Shown here: one piece after another, positions 44,724 through 56,329 of the stretch
How positions within the stretch are numbered: the first letter of the stretch is position 1
How the letters are laid out: the number at the start of each line of letters is the position of its first letter
Assembly: GCA_024663395.1 (NCBI GenBank)
Contig: JANFAH010000010.1
Span: 1,488,001-1,552,000 of the forward strand
Origin: Pisolithus tinctorius
Taxonomy: Eukaryota > Basidiomycota > Agaricomycetes > Boletales > Pisolithaceae
Length of the DNA: 64,000 nt
Direction: 5' to 3'
Notes under the pieces: model-generated
The model's database searches: none
What the model saw: the letters and a program-made list of their open reading frames with translations, nothing else
Told to the model about the DNA's origin: nothing
Position numbers and translations under genes: made by a program

Positions 44724-46963
44724 TCAGATGTTGACCATATCATCTTCTGATTCTGATGACGTGCACATCCCTGCTTCAAGCCATTCCTTCAGCTCTTTGA
44801 GGTAGGTGGCATCTGTGTCAAAAATTTCCCCCTGTCTAAGCATCAAATAGAATCCCTTCAGCCAGTCAACACCTTCAACTACCTCCATGTCCAGATTCTT
44901 AGTGTGCCATGTTTCATCTACCATTGACTTGAAGATCATAGCTTTGGGCTGTGGCAGATTATGATTTAAATGTTCTGGGGAAACATCAAAGATGCATTTG
45001 TGGAACTTCTTGGTCGTCTTGCGATGTTTGTGCTGCGGTTTGTCATCTGCATTTCTCATGCTGCCACTAGAGGGTTCATTGACATCTTGCTGTTGTTTCA
45101 AGGTGCAGAAACTTAGCCAGCAAAGGAACACAACATACTATTGAACCAGACCCTCAGTGAGTGATGGTCTTTAGCATGCAAGTTGGCAACTTACATCAAT
45201 AGATTGCCAAGCATGACCTATGACTTTGTTTGCAGATTTCCCAACCTCTGCAAGCTTTCTTCTTTCCAAAGTATCCTCGCTGATGTCACTGTCATTACAG
45301 GTGAGAACATCAGACCTGAGGTCTGTCTTGATAAGGGCCACTGCACCCTTGTGGCTGGAATCTTGTTCACATTGCAATGCCACCTTGTGTTGAACTGCAG
45401 CGACCTAAGAGCTCATGAAGGGCATTAGCTAACCAGGTGAGTTTCACAGCTTACTGTGGAACATCAGGCGCACTGCTGACCATATTCCAGCCTTTGTTTA
45501 GCCTTGCACATGCCCTGCTCAGTTTGGAGCTTGCTAGCTCTCTTATGGATACTCTGGAAATAGGTTTTGGCACACTCTGTTATTATTGGGAGGTTGAATG
45601 ACTTGTCTGGGATGTTTTTGACTTGGGTCAGCTCCCTCTGGCTCTGTTACCCTGCCAGTGAGTACCCTCAAACATCATTGAACGATGGTACTGCCACCTT
45701 TTTGTTGTTATAGACATGCTCAGTGACCTCTTCAATGAATTTAGCATTTAGCTTGTCATCCACCTGCCCAAGCCAATTGGGGTCCCAAATCTTGACCCCT
45801 TCAGTGGTAAGTTCCAAAGGTTCTCCACTATCAAGAGGTTTGACAGCAGCTAGTGCCACCACATGAACTTTCTTGCTACGGCTACAGTCGATTCCACATA
45901 GTTGGCAGAACAGCAGCTGGATAATAGACTTGTAATGGGAAAGAAGAATGTCCAGTGAGCGCATCCAACGAGTAACATGGCATACTGACATACCTTTACA
46001 GCTGTATGATCGTTGGAACTCATCCTTGATGAGGCTTGCTTCAGGGCGACTTCACCTTTCTCTCAAAGTTCTGCAAAGCTCTGTTCAAGAGCATCAAGGT
46101 GAGAAGTCACCATCTTGTTGTCTTCCCTCAGCCTGGTAAGTTCTTCTTCAAGATGCATCTTCCCTTGAGTAAGGTTTCTGGTATCAACCATTATCTGTGC
46201 AACTGTCACTTGCAAGCTGTGCATAGGCTTGCATTCATAGCCACACATTGGCTCACAATCATAACCATGCAGGTCTGGCACAAAAGACCTGCTTCTAGAA
46301 TGATTTGGGGCATACATATGGGAATGGTCTTGCACAAGAGCCTCACCATGTCCATGGGTAATTGACTGGCTACGAACAGACCTACTGGAATAGACTGGTG
46401 TAGTACATTTGCATCCATTTCTGTCCCCCTGGTAAGGCTTATAGCCGATTGGTTGGTTGGGCTGACTCCCTCCTAGATAGGGATAGGGCAGGGCTTTGTG
46501 TGGATCAACAGGACTGGTCATTTCCACATCATGGAACTGATGCTGGAAGGAAAATGAGGGTGTGAATAGCTACAGAGGTAAGGCAAGGTGTGTGGCTATT
46601 CAGACAGGAAATCTGTACTGACTGGTGGTTGGTCATTCTGTTGAGCAGGAGTACTAGTTGCGAATGGATCCAGTGCATGCCCACTCATATTTGCTGATGG
46701 TCTGTTGCTTTGACTAGGAGGCATGAACGGATGGTCTGGATGGCCAGGGAGGACATTAGAGTGCCCCAATGCACACCCACTCAGATGTGGCTGAGAGTAC
46801 ATCTGTCTATGGCATGGACGATGTGTTTGTATGCACTGGATTCAGACAAGGGGGCCAGGGGAGCAGCAAGCAAGGGCAGCACCCAGGGGGGGTGACCATT
46901 TTTGAAGCACACTGTGTAGTAGGCACTCTGAACATAATCTGATCTTATTATTCTGAATAGCAC
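44724..46963 (-). pseudogene. decayed hypothetical gene with acidic C-terminus
   Basis: Coding pieces on the minus strand: MEMTSPVDPHKALPYPYLGG with a following coiled coil (46063-46527), then MSVCHVTRWMRSLDILLSHYK...VKIWDPNWLGQVDDKLNAKF (45668-45991), then 44724-45131, which has HKHRKTTKKFHKCIFDVSPEH and ends in SSESEDDMVNI. The WDPNW...NxxFI pattern recalls a multi-copy Agaricomycete family of unknown function near transposons. Upstream pieces (46596-46802, 46781-46963) may be earlier exons. Stops between pieces suggest a relic. Confidence 0.4.
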
Positions 46964-47610
46964 AAGTGAAGATGGCGAGGATCAATGTGATTTATATGAC
47001 ATGACTCATGTACATATCCTATAATCACAGTGTAATCTGCTTAGAATATAGTTGATGGATGTTGGAATTGTCATGACAATAAGTTTGCAAATCCGACCAG
47101 ATTACACTTTGAAACAAGAACACCTCACAATGATTCTCAGACATATTATTAGCATTTACTACTCTTAGGATATAGTATGACTATGGCCTATGGCCTGACT
47201 ATCACTGCACCCAATTAAAATCCTGTTTCTGCAGTGATTGTTGAGGTATCTTACCTCACTGTTACCTACCAGTAGAGCATACCAAGTTAGAATGGCAGCC
47301 AGGAGAACCAATTGGAATGGTGATAAGAGCAGACTCACCATTCAAATGTGTCTGTAGGAGTAATATCAATTGTTGTAGTCCAGATAAAGGCCCTGCCACC
47401 ACTGCTTTGATGTTATTGAGTTGACATCATGATGTCAGTAAACATGCAATATTATGACTCAAGAGATTGGAATGAGTAACTCAAAACATAGTGACAACGA
47501 TTTGAAGGAAAAACCATATCATTGTTAGAGATCCAGTGAGAGATTCAGAATATGCTAGCACAGAGCATTGGTATGAGGAAAGAGAGCAGCTATCTAAAGT
47601 ACAATATAAC
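46964..47610. other. no gene recognised
   Basis: AT-rich, only short frames. Likely spacer between two transposon-derived genes. Confidence 0.4.
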
Positions 47611-50600
47611 ATTTCCTTACTCCTGGTCTAGATGACACCTGTTCCACTTGTTGATGCAACGAAACATGTCTCCATCAATGTGCTCCACCACAAAATATTC
47701 ATCTTTATATTTGGGGTCAGGGTACAGCAACACTCCCCTAACAATGGACCAGATGGGGATGAATATTGATGCTGTGTGGGGACATGCTTTAACACACATG
47801 AACCTGAAGGAATTGTCGAAGGAACTGCAAGCCACATTGATGTTGGCTGTATAGGGGTGAACAAGAGCAAATTGATAGGTGCCAAAGTCAGGAATATTGC
47901 ACAAAAACATGAATACCAAATGAGCAAAAGCAATCTCACTATGTGAAAGCTGAAAGAGGACAGTGTCATAATGAGGCTTGCCATGGAACAAAGGATTGCA
48001 CTGTAGGTAGTCAGTCGCTTGCTGCCAGTCCATCCTTGATTTGTAATTGACCTTGAGGTAAGCATGTTCCTGCAACTACATGCATAGGTTGTTGTGAGAT
48101 GGGGTAATGACTACTATGCAACATGGCAAAACATACCTGGAACATTTTGGCAAATGAGATATTTTTCCAAGAATTCCAGTCATGATTGAGGTAGATAGGA
48201 AGGCACTGATTGACAAACCAAGTAAACTTCTGATGGACACCTTGGAATTCTTGCTGTGAAGCATGATCACAAATGATTGATTGAATGCTCTTTGGTGACT
48301 GCAGTGAACTGAGCTTAACATGCTCACTGAAACTCATAAGGACATCCTCATCACCCCTGCCATCAATATCATCATCATCATCACAATCTTGCTGTGTATG
48401 ATTGGCTTCAGCATCCACCTGGTTCCTAATTAGTTTCATGGCTAAGTGGTGGTGGTTGACACAAAGGACCTATGTGACTTCAGGTCAGTGGGACTGAGTG
48501 AGATGAGAAGAGCAGAAGCTGGATGCACCTGAATGGCAACATCCTTACCATTTGAGGGGTCCTGATATGCATCTTTAAGTGAGCCATGCATTTTCTCATT
48601 GGGCCAAGTGCTGTAGTTATGGGCTGCTCCTTTATTCCAAATGTCCTGCATGACATATTTCCAAAGATGGACCTTGGGAAAATTAACTGTCCATTTTGAG
48701 GTGTTCTGCTAGCTCACCATTAGCCACACAGGAGACATACTCCTAGGTCAAAGTGGGGGATCAACAGTCAACTCTAACAGCAAGGAAATATCACATACCT
48801 TTAGCTCACTCCCAAAAACCAACTGCTCCCTCTCTATCAATTCAAGGGTCCTGTCAGTGTGCATGTCCAGCCCAATGAGACTGTCCAATTCTAAGTAGCT
48901 GCAGAGCATCCATAGGAGCTGGTAGCCTTCATGGCTTATGTTGTTTGTCAGAATATTCAAAGCAGCATAGAAGGTTTGCTTGTGAGTTCATTAGCTTATA
49001 CCAGGAAGTCAAAAGAAGAATCTCACCCATGCAAGATCTTGGAGTTTGTTCCCATCAGCATAGCTTACATGTAGGATGCCATTGAAGTGCACCAAACCTC
49101 GCCAGCTTGGAAATGCTGCAAGCCTGCATTCAATTTAGGATTAGGATGTCTTAGCAAAGTAAATAGAGGGTAGTACATACTGCTCCTCAATTGCACTGCA
49201 TACTTACACAGTAATTTGCTTAAAAGAATCTTGAGTTCTTCAAGTGAGTGGTGCCCAAAAAGGCTGTCATGCAGAGCATGGAGGCAGTCGAAGCTCACAG
49301 CTTCCTCTGGCTCTGAGTTCTCAACCTTCCAGAAAATGTTCTTGTGATTTGGTTACATGGTTGGTAAGAGTCACTAATAAATACAAAACTCACCACAACT
49401 GGCCGAAGCATGAGGGCTTTGAGGATCAGTTCACCAGCTGACTTCTTTTCCTGATAGATGGTGAGGGCCTCTTTTGCCTGTCTTATGGTATGCATTGGAA
49501 ATGATTTGGCAAGCTGGGATAACTCCTCAAGGGGAACCAAACAAACTGGGCATGGATGTTTACTCTTTGTGCCTCAAATTAGGCTCATCATGCATCTAAT
49601 GTCAACATAGTTATTAGTATGTCAATGTGCACTTGTAGTGCCCTCAACTTACTGTTCTTCATAATCAGCAGATAAGATGAGAATCAAGGGAAAGAGCCAC
49701 CAAGTGATCTTGTCATAGCACTCATGTCTGTATCCTAGCTTTGAGAGTTCAGCAAGTCTATCAATGATACAAAGGAATGCTTCATGCCAAATAACACATT
49801 TGTAATTGGTGTAGCCAGTCTTCCCCTCTTCTTTGGCAGACTCAGGAACCTTGCATAGTATACATGAGCAAGGATGCTGAAGCCTGCACTCAGTAACTTC
49901 CAATAGGCAACCAGCTGATGACACATCCACCACCAAAGTGCTCTCCATTTCTGATGTTTGTGGGCAGATTTCCACAATGAGCTATGACAGGATAACCTTT
50001 GACAGTTCTGTGGGAACTTAGATGTGTTCAGTTGGCATATAGGATAAAAGCAAATGGGGCCACATTTTCAACCTGAGGTAAATGAGACTAGAAGCAAGCA
50101 CAAGTTAAACACAGTATATACAAAGTGTACAGGTTATTACAACATACTTGAATGTCCCACCAGCAATCACCAGTCCATGGTTCTGAGTAGAATCTCTCAT
50201 ACTCATGGCCATCATGTCAGAAGACCCATTGGGCATCCCAGACAAAGTAAGGTGCAAGGAGGGGGTTCAATAAGAGATCAAGAGCCCACTCCCATAACAA
50301 ACATGCATAAACTGGGAATGTTAAGTTCTCTCCTTTATAAGGTGCAGTTATGTTGTGTCATGTAAACTAGAGTAGAAGCTTGTGGATGAATGGATGGAAG
50401 TTCATGGTGTATGAAGAGAAAGAATGTACCAGTGTCACCTGCATGGCTGCCCTGTCCCATGCACATTGAAGGTCAACATCATTCTGCAAGGTAACATTTG
50501 CCTTTCCTTGGATGATGTGTGAAATGAGGGAAAGCAGCCCATTGATCTGCAACATGTTGAGGCCTGCTTGCAATGCTATTTCAGCAAACAAGTAGTCACC

Positions 50601-50811
50601 CTCCTTGATAAATGGGCACCATGGGTGTGGATCAGGGGCCATCATAGCAGTAGCATGCTGACCAAATTCTTCTTGCAACTGGGAAAGCAATGGGGTATTG
50701 CTGCAGGGATGGAACTCAGTCTTGAAGTCAGCAGGTGGCTGTTCAGGGGATGGCATTTGGTCACTGCCATTACTTGCCATGGAGACATTTGATTGATCTA
50801 TTCATATCAAG

Positions 50812-51548
50812 TGTCAAGTCCAGGCCTACTCCGACCAACTCTGATGCTAAAGAAGGTCTTGAGAGTGGTTCAGAAGCAAGTCTGACATGAAAGAGCAGAA
50901 CTCCGACTAGCAGAGTGGTGGCAGGAATGAAGTCTGCCGAAGCGAAGGCAGAGTGGAGTGAGGGCATTGGGTTTAGCTTGTGCACTACCCCCTTGCACAA
51001 TCTCAGCCCTCATATTTCAGAGGGAGAGTACAGACAGAGAGAGTCGGAGGTAACTCTGACAGACAGAGGACAGAGACAGAAGGAGTAGGAACTAAGTTGA
51101 TATTTGTACTGAAGGACAGCGGAGTATGATACATGCTTTTATACTGCTACAGAGGTACAGTAACCAGAACCAGAACTGACATATGGAGACTTGTAAAATT
51201 TCAAGTAAAACTTCCTGGATAATGAATGAAGGGTAGATGGAGGACATACAAACAGGTAACACAGAACATCCCAAAAAGGAAACAGTCCAGGCACTGGACC
51301 ATGCAGTGCACACACTGTGGAGTACCTGACTGCATGCTGTCAGGGAGAAGTCCAAAGGGTGGTCACATGACTCCTTGGAGAGTGGCCCATGTGGTCTGGC
51401 TGAGAGGCAGTACAGGTCTGACAGCAGCTGGAGCAGAGATGGTTTGTAAATGATAGAAGGTGGGTGGAGTTGGTGCAGAGTGAGCGAATGACTGGCAGAA
51501 AAGGGTGCAGAGTTAGCAAGGATGCAGGATGAACACACAGTCATGACA
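50812..51548 (+). repeat. 737-bp solo LTR
   Basis: Starts TGTCAAGTCCAGG and ends CAGTCATGACA, flanked by the perfect 5-bp duplication TCAAG (50807-50811 and 51549-51553). It is a distant relative of the Gypsy-1 LTR (same first bases and similar end). It lies in the Plavaka relic, probably in an intron, 30 bp from an exon. Confidence 0.85.
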
Positions 51549-51734
51549 TCAAGCATGTATGTACTTAGTATGGTGCACTCAGAAACCAGGTAGCACTGAG
51601 TTCATGCACTCACCACTTTGTGCAGTGGGATCTCCATGAGGCTCCCACATGTCCTGATCAACAAAATCTGTGTGTCCTGAGTGAGAAATGTTGGGAGCTG
51701 TAAAGAAAATGGCCTTAAGTGCAGGTGTATCATA

Positions 51735-53321
51735 CAGTGGCTCAAAAAAGTGTCCCCATGTTGGGTGATTTTGGAAAGAGTTGAGATTTATGAGAAAGCC
51801 AATAGGAATTCATTCAAACTCCTGCAGGACCAAAAGTAGTACTAACTATTGCCTTGACAACAAGGGCTTGCTTATGTAATTTGGTTGACATGGCACCAAG
51901 ATATAACCATTTTAAAATGACATGTCATTGGGACACTTTTTTGAGCATGATATTGTCAGTCATTATTTAGTAAATAACATAAAGATTTGACAACTTCTGA
52001 GGGATTTTGTGCTTCAACCATGACTGATTATGTAATGTACATGATCCTGAGCCATAAAAATGGCTTGGGTCCCATTCAGCTAACCCTACTTCACCATGAA
52101 ATGCATTTTTGCCTCTGCTAGAGCAGATATCCATCTTCTTTCTGAATCTGGCCTTTCTTCTCATCAGATCTCCTCTACAACTGATCAGGGGAGCTCTACT
52201 GTGGCCAGGGCCATCAAAGAGTTCCAGCTAGATTAAGGAAAACCTCAAAGTAGGACATCCTTACCAGCCTTCTTCTCCTGGCAGAGGAGAATAGTCTCTA
52301 GTATTACCTCTTGAAGAGCTGAAAATGCTGTCCAGGCTACCCATATAATGTGTGTGGCCCTTTCCTCTCCTGTCACTTCCCAAATTGTTTGCATTGTGCT
52401 CAATTCTGCACCCCTGAAGGCTGTAGTCAGGCAGGAGAATTATCCTGAAAACACTTCCCTACCATTTTCCACACAAATTTCCTTCCATCTCATCCAATAC
52501 TATTGATCTTGGGCTCAACTGACTAGATAACCCCAGTGCAGCCATCCACAGTCCAGTTTTGGTGCTTAAGAGCAAAGGCAAGTCACTGTTGTATTTGCTT
52601 GCAAGGCAAGAGTGGCATCTTCTGCTTGACAATCACCTTCAGGGATGCAGAATTGAGCACACTGCAAACAATTTGGGAAGTGACAGGAGAGGAAAGGGCC
52701 ACACACATTATATGGGTAGCCTGGACAGCATTTTCAGCTCTTCAAGAGGTAATACTAGAGACTATTCTCCTCTGCCAGGAGAAGAAGGCTGGTAAGGATG
52801 TCCTACTTTGAGGTTTTCCTTAATCTAGCTGGAACTCTTTGATGGCCCTGGCCACAGTAGAGCTCCCCTGATCAGTTGTAGAGGAGATCTGATGAGAAGA
52901 AAGGCCAGATTCAGAAAGAAGATGGATATCTGCTCTAGCAGAGGCAAAAATGCATTTCATGGTGAAGTAGGGTTAGCTGAATGGGACCCAAGCCATTTTT
53001 ATGGCTCAGGATCATGTACATTACATAATCAGTCATGGTTGAAGCACAAAATCCCTCAGAAGTTGTCAAATCTTTATGTTATTTACTAAATAATGACTGA
53101 CAATATCATGCTCAAAAAAGTGTCCCAATGACATGTCATTTTAAAATGGTTATATCTTGGTGCCATGTCAACCAAATTACATAAGCAAGCCCTTGTTGTC
53201 AAGGCAATAGTTAGTACTACTTTTGGTCCTGCAGGAGTTTGAATGAATTCCTATTGGCTCTCTCATAAATCTCAACTCTTTCCAAAATCACCCAACATGG
53301 GGACACTTTTTTGAGCCACTG
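51735..53321. mobile_element. palindromic Tc1/mariner-like element P2
   Basis: Starts CAGTGGCTCAAAAAAGTGTC and ends with its reverse complement, flanked by TA (51733-51734, 53322-53323). Two arms of roughly 0.7 kb are near-identical inverted copies; a 65-codon frame is identical in both (51967-52164 minus, 52892-53089 plus). As in P1, each arm starts with a ~210-bp module closed by an inverted copy of the terminal repeat (GGGACACTTTTTTGAG near 51930). The centre may hold a transposase remnant, but I cannot identify it firmly. Confidence 0.85.
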
Positions 53322-53671
53322 TAGGTTGAATGAAATGTACTTGGCAATCCATCACTATCTTCATTAAGCATGCAGGCTACTTGAGAAGGGCCTGCCTGCA
53401 TGATGTGCATGTGCACTGTCGAGTATGCAGATGTGACCAACACTACCCTCAATTCCTCAGCTGAGAATGATACACAGTGAAAACTAGATGCACCTTGCTC
53501 CTTGTCCCTCTCATATTCCTTAGTAGCATCTATTTGTTGTATTTCCCTTGTTTGACAAGCCACAGTGTGTCGCATGGCTCTTGATGCCCTGAGGTTTGAA
53601 TAGCTTTCCACAGATTTGGCACTTGGATGTTTTTGAAAGTGTTTTTTCTGAATAGTTATATTTTGCATGAC

Positions 53672-54256
53672 TGTCATGACTGTGTCCAGACCACCCTAGA
53701 CTGGCTCTATGCCAGTCTTGACCAGTCCCATCCAACCCTTGCCCCAGTCCCAGCCTTAACCCTTCAACCCAGAAATGTGTTAACTCATGTGGCACTGCAA
53801 GGCAGTGCCCAATTGAGTTGTCCCCTCAGTTAGTACCAGGCTGGTGTAACACCCAGCCCAGCCACATGTCCTGCCCCAGTTCCCAGTAATCCCTTGTTCA
53901 TACTCTTTGCTTGATAAGTTTCTTTGTAACAATACTTACCAATCTGTTTACCAATCATCACTGTACCAGCACAGACCAGTCTCCGGTGCTACATTACACT
54001 TAGGTTACTTCCAGTATTTAAGCTGTAGGATATTCTGTTTAGCCTCAGTCTGAAATCAATCTAGTTCTCATCTTAACCCAGTCTCCCTGTTCCTCTGTCT
54101 CCTGCTTCTCGACCAGACTATGGCCCACACAAGGGAATAGTGCTGTGCCATCAGTCACTAAGTCCAATAGTCCAAACCTCTAGTATCTCGTATTACCTTC
54201 TGATCCCCAACCAGACTCCAGACCAGCCTTGGACTGGTAAAGACCTGAACTTAACA
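53672..54256 (+). repeat. 585-bp solo LTR related to Gypsy-1
   Basis: Starts TGTCATGACTG and ends GAACTTAACA, flanked by the perfect 5-bp duplication ATGAC (53667-53671 and 54257-54261). The central part (CAGTCTGAAATCAA, CAAGGGAATAGTGCTGT) matches the reverse complement of the Gypsy-1 LTR, so it is the same family in the opposite orientation. It splits the first exon of the Plavaka relic. Confidence 0.85.
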
Positions 54257-54556
54257 ATGACAAACAGGGGCCATTTCCGAAATGCTGAAGATGAAGGGAT
54301 TGCAGTGGTTCAGGAAAAAGGGCAGGGGTTCATGAGGAAGTATGTACCAACAACATGCAGTGCAAGCCACCACATTGCAATGCTGCTGTGATGATCTTAC
54401 AGCTCTCTTACCCTGAAGATAATGGAACTTGTTGCATTATCATATCTCAGTTGCATTGCCAGAACATTATGATGATCATTATTAAGCAGGAGAGGGGTTT
54501 CATAATGCTTATTACAATTTGTCATCATTGGCATGACTCTAAACATTTTTGTGACA

Positions 54557-54850
54557 TTGTGAGACCAGCATTACTGGTCTCTGTACTATAGCCACTCCTA
54601 GTATATAAGCTCTTAGATACTTGGCCTGTACTTCCTCAGTCTGAAATCAACAAAGTTACTCTGATAATCTTGTCTCAGCCTCAGACTTGGACTGAGACCC
54701 ATGCAAGGGAATAGTGCTGTAACCTCAGTCACTAAGTCCAAACAGTCCACCCCCTCTGTATCCTTGTCTTTCTCCCTGATCCCAACCCCTCAGCCTCATG
54801 CCTGCTTCAGTCTCTGGTCTGGCCTCAACCCAGACAACCCAAACTTGACA
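54557..54850 (+). repeat. truncated LTR of the Gypsy-1 family
   Basis: Matches the last ~295 bp of the reverse-complemented Gypsy-1 LTR, from TTGTGAGACCAGCATTACTGG to CCCAAACTTGACA. The upstream third is missing. It directly abuts the gag relic of a different Gypsy lineage. Confidence 0.75.
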
Positions 54851-55735
54851 GCAGGTATGCACAATGGTGTGTTGAACATGCTTTGAGAGGGTGCAAGTGT
54901 GGGTGAATGCAAGTGAGCAGGCAAGGAGCCCATACAAACCTTGAACTGCCTTGTCAACAAAGACCAATTGTCAAGATGGTCTTGTAGAGTCTGTCCAGCA
55001 ACTTCACACAGGATTTCCAGTCCTGTAGGTAGAACAACATGGCCATCAACAAGTAGACACTTTCCTGAAGCTAAATATGACTTGAATGAATGGCAACCTG
55101 CTCGAATATGGCCTGAAAGTCTGCAGAAGCAGCAGAATGAGTATGAATGGCAGGGAGAGTGATTGTTTGAGGTGCATGAACTGTCAACCTTGCAGCTCTT
55201 CCAGAGGCCATTTCTGAGTGCAAGAATGTGTTTCACTGAAGCCATAAGCCCAGACACAGTAACCCTTTGACTTGGGGAGTCAAGATGCTTGAGCACCTCG
55301 CATCTGAACTGGGGCAGGAACCCATCAAAAAAGGCAGAAGCTACATGGGATGATGGCTTCTTCTGCTTTATGAGCAATGCCAAATAATGACAATAACTGT
55401 GAAAACACTCACCCAGAGAAGATATTGAGACAGTGTCTGAGCCCTTGAATGTGCTTCTAAGTCTGAAAAACTGGTCCCTGCAGGATTCTTCCAGCTCTGG
55501 GGATAGTTGGACCACTTCCAAGGTAAAACAGTCCCAATCTCCATTGCTATTCTCTGCAAGGTGAGACCAGAGGTCCACTGACTCAAATGGCACATATTTG
55601 AGTGTGAATTTGATGCGAACGAGCCTGTCTGAGAGGCCAAATCCATCACAGAAATTGATTATGTCATCAAAGTAACTTCAAAGGTCCTCAGGGCACCCAG
55701 AGAAGCTCGGAGCTTTGGGAGAGCCTCAACACAGA
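54851..55735 (-). pseudogene. Gypsy gag relic of a second lineage
   Basis: The minus strand reads PKAPSFSGCPEDL*SYFDDIINFC, then a capsid-like stretch (FKGSDTVSISSLGECFHSYCHYL, ASAFFDGFLPQF), then the zinc knuckle CCFCRLSGHIRAGC (C-x2-C-x4-H-x4-C) and YLASGKCLLVDGHVVLPTG. The stop at 55678-55680 fits CGA to TGA. Sequence differs clearly from Gypsy-1 gag. Protease and RT are absent. Confidence 0.75.
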
Positions 55736-55977
55736 ATTTTAAGGCTGAACATGACTTCTGGAGTTTATACGAGTGTGAATAGTTGATATGCAAATGCGCA
55801 TGAGTGAGAAAACATGAATATGCGACTAATACAAGTGTGAAAGCAAGACTGAGAGGTGAAACTGCTAAACCAAGCCTGAAAAATGCGAAAACAAAGCCAG
55901 AAACTGTGAAAACAAATCTGAGAAGGTTGGGGAGGGGTGCCAGGGTAAGACAGAAGCCCCTTGCAGTGGGCTCCAGT
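55736..55977. other. retroelement leader-like segment, no gene
   Basis: An A-rich segment with many GTGAAA/GAAAAC motifs just upstream of the gag relic. It may be its 5' leader or LTR remnant. No terminal repeat can be defined. Confidence 0.3.
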
Positions 55978-56325
55978 TGTAGGAAAAGGGTTTATGAGTG
56001 TGATGACTGGGTGATGGATTATCTGAGGGGAATGAGTAGGCCAAAAGGGGCTTCTATAGCCTGTGCAAGGATGGAGGGGATGTCTGAGGGCTTCTATGGC
56101 TGTCTGGGTGCAGGGAAATGACCTGCTCAAACTCATCTCTCATCTTAGGGTAACTCATCTATTTTTTTAAAGGAAAAAACCATACACAAGTAGCACTACT
56201 GCTGACTAAGCAACCAAAAATGCGAAATCTAAGTGCAGCTCATAGAAAAAAGTATCTAGAATGAAAATGAAGTAAAACAAGCAAAGTAAGGCAATTCCCC
56301 TGGTAAGGAAATTACATTCCCTACA
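55978..56325 (+). repeat. 348-bp copy of the 360-bp LTR-like repeat
   Basis: TGTAGGAAAAGGG...TTACATTCCCTACA, aligned along its full length with the insert at 16655-17014 (shared GCTTCTATGGCTGTCTGGGTG and AAATTACATTCCC). CpG-depleted. The flanks CAGT and ATGA show no duplication. Confidence 0.75.
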
Positions 56326-56329
56326 ATGA

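Larger units (their letters stand above)
47617..54320 (-). pseudogene. Plavaka-type transposase relic, interrupted three times
   Basis: Pieces in order on the minus strand: an N-terminal zinc finger-like CQICGKLFKPQGIKSHATHC (near 53600), a Ser/acid-rich linker continuing at 51554-51730 (GHTDFVDQDMWEPHGDP), FKTEFHPCSN...PHPWCPFIKEGDYLFAEIAL (50367-50780), NVAPFAFILYAD...GYPVIAHCGNLPTNIRN (near 49960-50060), ILILSADYEEQ (49650), SFDCLHALHDSLFGHH (49270), GAAHNYSTWPNEKMHGSLK (48600) and LKVNYKSRMDWQQATDYLQCNP...VLLYPDPKYKDEYFVVEHIDGDMF (47660-48060). I know this series as the Plavaka transposase family. Three elements interrupt it: LTRs at 50812-51548 and 53672-54256 and the palindrome at 51735-53321. 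Stops occur in most exons. Confidence 0.72.

Noticed and set aside
52892..53089. 65-codon frame in both arms of palindrome P2
   Set aside because: Same reason: duplicated by the palindrome. I considered a Tc1 transposase fragment but found no DDE motif.
54557..55735. LTR plus gag as one element
   Set aside because: The LTR fragment is oriented for a plus-strand element while the gag reads on minus, and the gag is unlike that of the LTR's family. It is a junction of two relics.
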